A stretch of 64,000 nt of DNA from Morella rubra (taxonomy: Eukaryota > Streptophyta > Magnoliopsida > Fagales > Myricaceae): positions 22,645,813-22,709,812 of the forward strand of contig CM025854.1 of NCBI GenBank assembly GCA_003952965.2. The letters run 5' to 3'. The translations under genes and the position numbers were made by a program. This document shows positions 13,037-23,863 of this stretch, piece by piece. Numbering within the stretch: the first letter of the stretch is position 1; the number at the start of each line of letters is the position of its first letter. The notes below the pieces were generated by a model. It was given only the letters and a program-made list of their open reading frames with translations, was not told where the DNA came from and did not search any database.

Positions 13037-13811
13037 GTTAGAGGTGGTTAACGGTAGTGTAGGTGACAGTTTGACGAAAATTGTCACCGTCATCGTAATT
13101 AACGGAATCACATAATTAACACCGCTAAGCACAATAACCGCCCTTATTGGTAACGGTATTAACGGTAACGATTATATGATAATCGCTTAAATCGTTAAGC
13201 CAAAAAAATTAATAATTTTTTTTTTGCTTTTCATTTTTTTTTATTGTTTTGGGCTGTTTTCCTTGGAATTTTTTTTGGACCTTTAAGACCATTTGATGCC
13301 TATATATAAGCAACAAATATAATCATTCAAATATCATAACCTGTTTAAATTTCCAACATAATATCATAATCAATAATCATATCAAATGGACAAATATCAT
13401 AACCTATTCAAACATAATATCATAATCATTAATAATAATAACAATATAATAAGTTGTCTAAAAGTCCAACATAATATCATATTCAAGCATAAAAGACTAA
13501 AGTCCAATAAAAGTGTCCAACAATGTGACATAAACCAACTAAAATATTCCAACAAAAGCCCAACAAAAGCTCAACAAAAGTATGTCACATAATTAATAAT
13601 CATCTTAAGTCTCAACTAGGGGGCTTAATGGTAGTGTAGGTGACAATTGGCGAAAACCGTCACCGTCACCGCAATTGACGGAATCACATATTTGACACGC
13701 CACTGCCACCGCACCGCTAAGGCACAATAACCGCCCTTACCGGTTACGGTACCGGTAGCGGTGGCGGTTTTAGCGGTTAAAACCGCTACCACTGGTGAAA
13801 ATGAACACCCT
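13037..13811. mobile_element. Non-autonomous hAT-type transposon with 8-bp target duplication
   Basis: The 775-bp element is flanked by perfect 8-bp direct repeats TAAGCCCA (13029-13036 and 13812-13819), the target-duplication size of hAT transposons. Its ends are imperfect inverted repeats (AGAGGTGGTT at left; complement of AACACCCT at right). Inside, a segment of about 160-180 bp rich in GGTAACGG/CCGTCACC motifs occurs twice in direct orientation (about 13040-13200 and 13620-13800), around an AT-rich core. No transposase frame is present. Confidence 0.82.
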
Positions 13812-13825
13812 TAAGCCCAAGGCCT

Positions 13826-14046
13826 AAGGCATGTTCGTTTGCCTAAAAATTTAAAAATTTAAATCCAACTTTCTAAATTTATACTCATAATATTATTTCT
13901 CCATGCATACTAATACAACTCATTATTACCTTTTTTACATACATCAATATAACTTTAACAACTTTTACATGCATGCCAATAAAACTCAAACATCACCTAA
14001 ATATTCACACTATTTTTAAAATTTTCTCAAAACGAACATGCCCCCT
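13826..14046. mobile_element. Small MITE with GGCATGTTCGTTT terminal inverted repeats
   Basis: The element begins GGCATGTTCGTTTG and ends AAAACGAACATGCC, giving terminal inverted repeats of at least 13 bp around an AT-rich core of about 190 bp. CCTAA occurs close to both ends but the target duplication is not clean. It directly abuts the hAT element. Confidence 0.65.
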
Positions 14047-15314
14047 AAATGCCTGCTAAAAAGAAAAAATGGTTAAATAATAGCCTGCTTTTGTATTATG
14101 CGTTGTTTTATTATTTTCTCTTGTTTATTAGTGAATATTTTCCAGACGCTTAGAAGATAAAAGGTTAAATAATGGCATTTTTGTATTATCCCATTAAGCG
14201 AGTAAGAGTCCCAAAAGCCTCTATTCACATTCAAACTGGTATCTAAGTCAAGAAATGACCAACATAATTCAACCCAAATTTGTCAAAAGATCTTAAATTT
14301 AAGAATAATAATCTCTTTAAAACACAAATTTGTAATTAAGGAATAGACTCGTTAAGGAACAGAGGTTGGGGGGCTATTGAGACAGAAACTGATCAACAGC
14401 AGCCTGAAAAGGCATGAATCAAGGCTACAACAGACAGAACAGAGGCCGAGATTAGAAGAGGATGGAGATGAGAACAGGGATAGTTCTTAGCGGATAGTGT
14501 TTGATAAGATCTTGTACCTTCACAAAAGAGAACACTTCGATGAATATCAATATATTCCCAACAAAATGCGAACAGGGGCTCTTCGTTGTTCTCCTTGGGT
14601 AAGGTTAATTGGACAGTCACTGTCAACATTACGACGATCTTCACGAGATACAATTTTTGTGAATCTGTAATTTTCTGAAACGATATGCGTAAGGTCTTAA
14701 TCCCCCATGGATACGTTTGCTCATATCCACTATCTAGGAATTTTCGTCATCCACAACGAGGTGCTGCAACATTTGTCTTGACTAGGATGTTTATTACCCC
14801 CTATCCCCGTTCAAGGATAAGATGACGCAGAATAATGTATAAGGATGTTTATTGCTGACAGAATCAACCCAACAATGCAAAATTTGCATACTATGCACTT
14901 GATCAACTGAAAAGAATTACATTACATGCTTATTGCTTAAATGATATATAATCAATTCAAGAATCAAAGCCTTTAAAAGTCTCTGTGGGAGTCTGCAGAA
15001 GAATACCAATCGACAAATTTTATCGATCGATTCAAAGAATGTGGAACACGAAAACTATTTTTCTCCTTTTTTACCCATTTGCTCTTTCTGTACAGCCCGT
15101 ATAATCATGATCGTGTACGAATAGTTCCTTTCATTTTCCCTTCCTTGGAAAGCTACCAAACTGAAATAGTGAAGTTCGTGAAAACTAACTTCACGTTTCC
15201 AGCTAAAACTTTGAATCTCCTATGGAACCTGCGATATGCTGTTTGGGTCAGATTAGTTTAAGTAAGAGTACGAAACCGTCCAATAAAGGATAAGGACCTG
15301 GACATCACCTAATG
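14047..15314. other. Spacer and 3' flank of the pectin acetylesterase gene
   Basis: No gene, RNA gene or clear repeat is recognised. The part nearest 15314 should hold the 3'UTR of the minus-strand pectin acetylesterase gene. The poly(A) site was not assigned. Confidence 0.5.
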
Positions 15315-18300
15315 TTATGGTATAAGGTTGTGGCAGGTGCTGTCACAAGGATATGCACAGTCAATCTCTTCAGTCACCATTCTGCTGAAGTACCAATCTC
15401 CAACTGCTTCTGCGATGGTCTGCGGAAGGTCATTCTAGAGTTACACAAATTCTGATTTTCAAAGGCAGAACCAGCACACTTTTTTCTATAGAATCCAAGC
15501 CAGACGCATGTCCAAGTGATCTAAACTAATAGCCAAAAGGAAAAAAGTGAACGAAGGAAAAGGAGAGTATCTATGGCTGCTAATCCGAGCAGATCTCACA
15601 CCAAACCATGATAAGTACCTTATTGTGAATTCTTGGGGAGTCAACTCCAAACCATGTATCTTGAGACTCACTCTGGCAATGAGCAAAGCATGAATTTATG
15701 AACATGCCCCCTCTTCTTGAATATCTGTAGAACACTCTCAATGCCATAAGCATATCGCGCCTGAAACCTAAATTTGGTGGGGGGAGGCAAGTGTAAAGCA
15801 ATCAAATTCAACAAATCAGCTAGTTAGAAAATTAGTGAAGCTAATACTTGCATGGCTGAAATTATCACGACACTTAATCAAGCTAGGTTTGTACTTGTTT
15901 AAGGGATAAGTTGGCGAACAACCTTGCAATGTTTCCATCTGGTATTCATCACATGCCTCTGGATTCAGCTTGCAGTGATTCCAGTGTCCATTCAAATCAG
16001 CAGAAGGTGGCACCAGTATATGATGAAACTGTTAACATTAAAAATGCTACTCATTGCTCAATCTAAAGCAACTAGAAGTACAAAACTGATGCTATCTTAT
16101 CTAAAACCCTTTAAGGCAGAAGAAAACTTTTTACTTGGAATACATCATATGCTGAGTTCAGGATGAAAAATGGCGCAGTAATGTATTTGAGTGCATACTG
16201 TGGGAAGAAGCACTGCATGCAAGATCACAGTAGTTATGAGGAATATGTCACATATAGAACAAAGCCAGAAAAAGAGGCCAAAACACGAGGACATCTGCAA
16301 GGATCGTACCAAATAAGGCAATTTGAGGGAGCTGGTGCAATTTTTCTCTAGATTCTGCTCTACACCCTGTCATACATGCACAGTTCTTATAAGTCAGTGT
16401 CCATTAAAGGACACAAAAATTTCAAAGTAGATGGAATTTAATTATTGTTGTCAATGGAAACACAGTAGCTTCTGGATTTCTGCACCACATCTAAGAATGA
16501 AACTATTTCAATGTATTTATTTCTGATATTTGAGCATTTGTTCCATAATAATTTGCATTACTTATTTTCATCTAATGCATATGAGGCACATATCTATGTT
16601 TGAGAATAAAATCCTTTCCCCCACCCCGGAGCAAAGTAGAAGTACCAAGAAAAAGTAATGCTTTATGCTTATAGAGATTGCACACATTTGCACAACCTCA
16701 TATCTAATTCAGGCCACAAACTATGCGTCTGATGTCTAAAATTTTACACTTTCTAAAATTTTAACACAATAAAATAATTATAACATAATCCCTCTCCTCC
16801 CATCAAATCATTACTTTTCACTATAAAAATTTATAAAAAATTCATTCAAACCTTATCTCTCTTCACTTTTTCATCAATTTCAATACCCTAAAATTTTAAC
16901 CTCCTCAAAATTTTAACACTCAAACACAAAAAAAGAGCCATTTAAAATGCTATGTGCAACATCTAGAATGTTTTAAGTAACTTACGTTTACAAAGAATGA
17001 AGTTTTATGCAACATCAGCAAGTGCTTCGTAATGTAACTCAAGAATAGAAAGTGGTACCTGTAGAGAAACAAGATCTTTGTAGAATGACCTCATAGTATA
17101 GTTCAAACTTATATCTCTTCTGTGGAAAAGCATAAATATTAAACATATGTCAAGCAAAAGATCAAACAGATGAAAAATTGCGGTTCTTCTAGATTTAAGA
17201 ATGACCAGACTTACTCATCAAGGAAAAATCCAGCGTCACTTAAGCACTTAACAATGGCATTCTCTGGTAAGTAGTTGGTGAAATTGTTACAATGCAAAAA
17301 GGATGCTAAACCTCCAGCGGAGCAACCTGAAAGCAAAGCCTTAAAGAAGGAGAACAAAGAGTTAATCATTTAGACTGTTGTTCAAGTTCATCGACCATAG
17401 CAGGAAATCTAGACATGAACATTACAGAGGAGAGAATAATAAATCCACCTAGGTTTCATTTTTACCTTCCGCGCATGCCCCAATCCTTTTGGTAGAAGGT
17501 CCAGAATGATCGCTTCCCAAATCTTTTGCCCTCTGAAATAAAGCAATGACGTCTGTCATTTGTTTTACAAGACAACACGCACAAAAGGAGTCGAGTTAAT
17601 CACTTAATTCGGTATAATGCAAAAAGCCACAACAAAAATAAGAAGGTTTTGCTTTCAACTGTATATGCCTCTCGAACATGCTGCAACCAGTGATGCCAAC
17701 ATGAAGTATAAAATCATTTAGTTCCCCGTTTCTTGTATCTCTTATCTCCCAGGAGAAGTAGATATGAATGGAACAACAAAAAGGTCCAACAAGCTCCCAA
17801 TTCTCAAGGAATAAAGGAGTTGGCTGAGGGTTTTTTTTTTTGAACAAGCTAAAGTTGATTGGTTGGACGAAGGGGAGTGAGAAGCAGCGTGCAACAATTG
17901 TTCAACAAAAAGGAAATGTTTGTTACGAGAATTACCCCATTGTCGAACACGGCATCTCCGGCAAATGAGGCTCCATCACAATATCTAAGCTTCACGCGGT
18001 TCCAATTGTAAAAATCTGGTCCACATTCAGTAGACAAGGATTATTTTTCTAAAGCCACATAAGTGACGCCAAGTATCTTGAGAGAAATGTTCCAAAACCA
18101 GGAAATAAATAAATTAACTCATATGACTTAGAAAAAAAAAAATAATTAACTCATATGACCGAAGTACCGGGGGCCCTAGGGCCTGGATGATGGATTGGAC
18201 GTATCCGAAAACGAGTTGCCCTGCTAAAGACGCAAAGAGCTATCGTCCCTACTCCCTAGTATGATGCAAGACGTGATTCCCAGGAGGTGAATTCAGCATC

Positions 18301-21300
18301 GTTGTACCGAGTGTTTAACATTTTTCTTTCGTTTGTGAGGCAAATCTATGGTCGGATGCTTACCGACTAGTTACATGTTGTATAGCAAGTCAGAAATAGG
18401 GAGGTATCACTGTTGGACTGTCAACCGCAAGTAAAACTGTAGTGTTTCTTTCCTACAATATGTTTGTCGTTGTGTAGACGAGTCAAGAGTCACGGACAAC
18501 CGACAAAATTTGCCAGACTTATTAGGCTGAAGCGTCAGAAGATTGTCAAAAGCTAGAGAACTTTGCTAAAAAGAGCTTTCAGGACTTGTCAGCTTTTTCT
18601 CACGTGAAAGGGCGGACAGCGCGGTATGTGATCCATCGAAGAACATGGCATTATATGATGGATCTTCTGTAGATTCTCAGATTTTTCCATCCCGTTGAAG
18701 AAACAAGAATCGCGCGAATCCGGATTCCAATTTTAAATTTCGGCTCTAGGGAACGATGACATAAGTCTCTGGAAAAAGGAGTTTTTTTTTAGGACAAAAA
18801 CAAAAAACAAAAAAAAACGTGGAAGTAGCTACCAGCTTAGCTTATTCCCGCGAACTTGACCGTGTAAATTTGTAATAGCCTTTAGAATGTCTTGATTGAA
18901 CTATAATTACATAGCTACCTATGTAGGAAGGAGTTGTATGTCTAGATTAGATCATTACAACATGCTTAAGAAGAAGATGTCTTCACTAAAGCCTCACAAA
19001 AATACAATTAATTTTGAAGGCGGAGAATTTAATAAGCAGACTCTTACCCTAACACTCGCTCATGAATGTCCTATTTTCATACCTCCGAACCAAGTTAGCT
19101 AACACTCTCGCCCATGGATTATAGCAATTATTATATCTTTTAAATGTAAAAATATTGCTTAAAAATAATTATTGACCTTATGAGATACGTAAGTTTTCAT
19201 ATTTGTGACCTTATGAGATGTAAAATTAGTAAGCAATTTGTTTTTTTCAGATTTCTTAATATATCGTTCTAATAGATAATTATTACGGTTATTTATAAGG
19301 AGCGTTCGCATTAAAAAGAGAACCTAAACTTCCTTATGCATTCGCAATTTACACTTGCTTTGTCTTTTAACATTTTAAATGCCAGCTCAGATTTTTTTTT
19401 TAAAAAAAATATTCTCTACCAATCTGCCAGCACTGTTTTCTTCTCGTTCTATTGTTTGAATGTTATCTTAGCTAGTTTTTCTTTTTCTCTTCTTTCACTC
19501 TCTTACGAGAGGAGAAGGGGTAAAATTAGGTGCATTCAACACAAATACGACTCCTTTACTGCCTCTCTTTTTGGTGGGTGGATTTGGTGTCTCCTTTCCC
19601 TCTCTTTCTGAGCCATTAGAGCCCTATGTAAACACTTATCTTGTCTAGCCTTAAAGCCATCCTCCCTAGGGAATTCTGGGTACACGTACCCTTTTGCGAG
19701 TTGGTGGGGGGAGGTTAAGCTAGTAGGCTATTATCAGCGCTAAAGTAGCGGGGGCAGTTAGAGAAAGAGACATGCATGCCTGGATTCAGAGACGCATTGT
19801 TGCCTAGAATTCCAGAAAAGACTTCCAACTTGGTCATGAGTCGCGTTGATCCTCTGCGCGTTTCAGCCCGCTCCAAGCATGAAGCGATATCATTACACCA
19901 GCCACCTCCCTGAAAAGAGTGCCACCATCAATAAACAGAACTAAAGAACCCATAAAAGATGAGTAGAAAACATTGGAGTATTGGACCCACTCAGCAAACC
20001 CCTAGCTACTAAATTACTGATTGTTGCCTTGCGGATCCAACGACCCGTGTGTATGATCACTGGGGCCCTTCAATTTCTTGGGTTTAAAGCTTCGTTTGGT
20101 CTAGTTAGTGATAGTTCTTCCTACAGATCATATTATTGGGTTTTGGGACATGCCAGTGGGTAACCTGTGCGTGCGCGCCTTCTGTAAAACCTTTCTTCAT
20201 GGACCATATAATGTGCAGTTTTCAGTTATCAATCGTGTTTTGAGTGTCGGTCTGATTAAAAAAAATTATAAAATAACCATCACTTCTCATTAAATTATTA
20301 TTTTTTTATTATAATATTCATTCATTTAAATCTTTTCTTTTTTTATTTTATTTTATTATTAACTCCCATAAATTATCTTTACTTCTTCGCTAACTTTCAT
20401 ATCTCAAAATTTTTCATAATAAATCTTAGACATGTGCATCCATATCTCACTCCACATGTTATTTTAAGTCACGAAAATTATTGTGTAAAGAGTTCAATTA
20501 TAGTTGATGAGCTGATCGATTGTATGCTTGACTAACTCGTCCACTACCGGGGGCCAATCTAATCTGCCTTGACATTATGTCCGAGACAGATGCACAGAAA
20601 ATGCAGGGCCCGCCATCTGGCTTACAGCCGTCACGAAAAAAGAAAAACTTCTAGATTATATCCAACTCATTATTTTCCAGCATATGCAGCACCATGTTCT
20701 ACCCAACATGAAACAAAAGCATCTATGGGTATGCAAAAGATGGTTGAAGTTGTGACTGAGTGCGAATAATACATTGCCGGTGCACATCGGCAAAGCCATT
20801 TGTCGCACACGATTCACAGATGACAAGCAAGTTGCCTCGGAGACATGCACAGAACACTAGATAACACACAAAAGCCTGTCGTATGTGTTTATTTTCTGGA
20901 AGAACCATCCAATGATCCAAAAGCACTGTTCCACTGGATGTCAGGATCAAATCTTTGCCAAACCAATCGCTCAGTATTTATAGGCTTGTGTTTTTCTTAT
21001 TGTTAGTGATATTTTTTAAGAAAAAGAATAATTACCTCGAACTGTAAAAGCCAGTTGTCTGTTCCAGCACCGAATCCTCTGTGCAGATGATACGCCGGTA
21101 AACTCCCATCCAAGCAAACTATTCCACGCAATTTCCAAGAAAAGATGTGCTCTTTTATCAGACCTTAAACAAAACTAACTGAGAAGGAAAAGATCTTCTC
21201 GCGGGCGCTGAGAAGTTAGAAAACAGAACGAAAAGGCAATGAGTTTCTTACAAGCACCAAGAGCGGAAGCGTTTCGAACCAGAGTCATGGGCACGAGAAG

Positions 21301-21378
21301 TCGCTCCTGCGAGTAAATGCGCCAGGGCGCGCACGTCAATAGAGCCAGCACAACCGCAACGACTCCATTCAAATCCAT
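15315..21378 (-). CDS. PAE: Pectin acetylesterase (CE13, Notum-like fold)
   Basis: A secreted plant cell-wall enzyme that hydrolyses acetyl esters on pectin galacturonans. Exons in transcript order: 21378-21252, 21118-21036, 19909-19780, 18015-17936, 17552-17466, 17339-17215, 17119-17059, 16366-16310, 16212-16135, 16028-15923, 15767-15619, 15419-15315. They total 1,188 nt (395 aa plus stop), the usual family size, and every junction is in frame. The N-terminus is a hydrophobic signal peptide ([16 protein letters not shown]). Family motifs follow: [18 protein letters not shown], nucleophile Ser in SGCSAGG (about residue 176), NSAYD (Asp about 273) and NSCFAHCQ (His about 341), with the many Cys typical of the family. 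The intron after exon 3 (19779-18016) has a GC donor. Family assignment is firm; substrate preference is inferred. Confidence 0.94.
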
Positions 21379-22650
21379 CTTTCACGGATTTTTCAGATTC
21401 TCATTGGAATTAGGAAACAAGAATTGCTGATGTGAATACGCATATACCCTCTGTGCTGTTATGTATTGCTCAGTCGAGTAAACCGGGGACCGAAATCTAT
21501 AATAAGACACAGATCCGATGGATTTCCGAGTCCTTGGGATGAGTGAAACGAAGATGCGTCGTACGTAAATTGCTGGTTCCCATATGAGGTACCATCGGTT
21601 TTGTGACGTGAGCAATTTAATGCAGTCTGGTAATTCTCCAAACGGAAAATCTACGACATTAAAAACGAGGAAAATCCGAGACAAGAATCTGAAGAAAACA
21701 AATCAATATTTTGGCCAAAACGAAGGGAAAAAATTATTTCAAGAGTGAATCTTTTTGGTTAACTTTAGGAGAAATACTTCAAAAGAAAAGGATGATAAAA
21801 GGAGAAGCTAGCTTGCAGACTGCAGTTGCAGAGGGATGATCCGCGGTTGTGCAAGTGTGATGGAAATTAGGTGGCTTGTCTTATTGGTGTGGTCAGAGAC
21901 TGGACTGGAGAGTCCCACAAGCCAATAATTCGTAGGGAAGAAAGGATGTCGACTTTAGATTGGGTTAAGGGACCCACGTCCATACACTAAAGCACATGCA
22001 TGGTGTCTTGTGGTCAGGGCCTGGGCTTGAATGGGGAAGAGATCACGGAGATGGTGGTTGCCAACTTGCCAACGGTTAATGGGTCTGACTGGGCTTTGGT
22101 GCTTACCGATCTTGAAAGGACTGGGTCCAATCCTTTTTTCAAAAGAAATCTATGGGCCCTTGAAAACATGTCCAGTTCAGAACTGGCCCATAGCATCGTC
22201 TAACGGGCCCAAACAGAGATAAATGGTATGGGCTTAATAAGGTCCATTAAGAGTGAGTTTGCACTTGTTAACGGAATTTCATAGTTTTCCCCCAGGGAAA
22301 AAGAAAAAAAAGACGCGTGTCCGAGATTTGTCCTATGCGTTTATTTTCATTAGATTTTTTTGTTAATCTAAGCTATCGATCATTAAATATTTGTTCGCGA
22401 GTAACAAAAGCCATCTTGTTATAACGAGATGTGATTGGTGTCTGCCAGTAAACGAAATACGCGGTACTTTATTTATCCTCCTAAAGACCACTTTCACACG
22501 CATTGCTTGAATCCAATTGGATAATTCTGTGAAATCTAAACCTTAACGCGTCACATTGAAGAAGATGTTATTCGGCGTTCGCAGTCTGCAGATACACAAG
22601 TTACTGTAGCTGTAAAAGATTGGAAAGAGCGGGACCACTCTTGCCACTTT
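21379..22650. promoter_or_regulatory. Divergent intergenic region between PAE and SPPL1
   Basis: The minus-strand PAE start and the plus-strand SPPL1 leader point away from each other, so this roughly 1.3-kb spacer must hold both promoters. Short open frames near 21459-21684 and 22000-22222 show no recognisable domain. No TATA box was assigned with confidence. Confidence 0.45.
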
Positions 22651-22759
22651 TGGGGGTTAGGAGAAGGCAAAAAAGTAACAATCTTCTCTCTCAGAAGAAA
22701 CAGCCGAGTTGGGAGACAGAGAGAGGGGTGGTTTTTTCCAACTCTTCCAAGAGTCCAAG

Positions 22760-23708
22760 GTTAGTCCTTCCGGAACTTTTCCTGTAATCACCTCCCAAGA
22801 CCTTAGTTTCCGAACTCCAACCTCTTCTTCTTTCCGATCTTCAGCTTTATATACTGTGCATGTGTTTTCTTTCATCTGTTTAAACTGTACTCCCGCACCT
22901 ACACCAGTTTTGTTTCTCTATTCTGTCCGACCTAGAATTTTGCATATGAAATTTTTTCTTTGTTTGGTGATGGGGAAAGGTTGGAAAAAAAAAATGTGAC
23001 ACTTTGCATTTTGGATCTTATCCTTTTGGTTGGTTGCTGGGAACACAAAATCAGGAAGTTTGACTCTGTTCTCTGTACCTTTGGTTTAATTTTCAAGAAT
23101 TAGTGAATTGTCAGCTCAGGTAAGGGCGGTAGGATTTCTAGGCCCAGTTTAGAGGGGGAGGGGTTCTTTTTGGGTCTCTTGGATCCTTGGGAAAGAACCA
23201 GAAAGTTTTGGAACTTGGATCATTTGAATTTCTGTTATTTCCTCGACGGTAAATTGAGGGATAAAATTTGGGGCTTGATGTTGTTTAAGGCGACTTGAAT
23301 TTCTTCTCGGTTGACGTTGTCTGGGGTTGCGTAGGCAAAGGAAAGGAAGAATGCATTAAAGAGTTACGTATTCTATGCTTCACTTGTGTAATTTGCGTTT
23401 TTTTTTTTCTCCTTGGCGAGCAAAAGATGCATATTTGGATACATTTGGTGAAATGACCTTCCACTTCTGAAATGAAAATGAGAAAGGACATGGAACAGAA
23501 GAACTTCTGAAAGTTTACTCGGGAAAACATGTTTGCCCCTCTGTGCGTGTGTCCAGGGTTCTTCTTTTGCATTCTCATATTCATGTTTCATCTGTGAGTT
23601 GAAATTGTTGAAATCTTAGTTGCTAGTTGAGTTAGCTTATAATATTTCCTGTTCTATTAGTTTCACTTGCTCTTACCTGTTTCCATTTAAAAATGACTGT
23701 TTTTTCAG
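22760..23708 (+). other. Predicted 5'UTR intron of SPPL1
   Basis: A donor-like AAG|GTTAGT at 22760 and a strong acceptor TTTTTTCAG ending at 23708 bracket non-coding sequence upstream of the start codon. Leader introns are common in plant genes. The transcription start near 22650 is a guess. Confidence 0.5.
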
Positions 23709-23713
23709 GTTGC

Positions 23714-23743
23714 ATGGGTTTCTCTGGTCAAGTCTTTAAGTGA
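23714..23743 (+). CDS. Upstream ORF 1 in the SPPL1 leader (9 codons)
   Basis: ATG to TGA open frame encoding MGFSGQVFK, directly after the predicted leader-intron acceptor. It is the first of three non-overlapping upstream ORFs before the main start at 23864. A translation-control role is inferred; peptide function is unlikely. Confidence 0.45.
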   Translation: MGFSGQVFK

Positions 23744-23749
23744 GAGACA

Positions 23750-23797
23750 ATGCAACTTTGGTTGGCCGACATCTTAGTTGCGACTTTCCTCTGCTGA
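23750..23797 (+). CDS. Upstream ORF 2 in the SPPL1 leader (15 codons)
   Basis: ATG to TGA open frame encoding MQLWLADILVATFLC. It sits 6 bases after upstream ORF 1 and ends 66 bases before the main ATG. Confidence 0.45.
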   Translation: MQLWLADILVATFLC

Positions 23798-23807
23798 TAT
23801 TTTATTT

Positions 23808-23840
23808 ATGCAAGAGCAAAAGCTTGAGATTGTCAATTAG
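23808..23840 (+). CDS. Upstream ORF 3 in the SPPL1 leader (10 codons)
   Basis: ATG to TAG open frame encoding MQEQKLEIVN, ending 23 bases before the main ATG. Such short spacing usually gives little time for ribosomes to regain initiation competence. Confidence 0.45.
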   Translation: MQEQKLEIVN

Positions 23841-23863
23841 AGAGCACTGGTGTTGCGTAAATT

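Noticed and set aside
16720..16945. AT-rich block with repeated TAAAATTTTA motifs in a PAE intron, and a similar AT-rich block near 20250-20440
   Set aside because: Possibly degenerate MITEs, but no convincing inverted ends or target duplications could be defined by eye.
22000..22222. Overlapping open frames between PAE and SPPL1
   Set aside because: They overlap on both strands, show no domain, and have no splice or context support.
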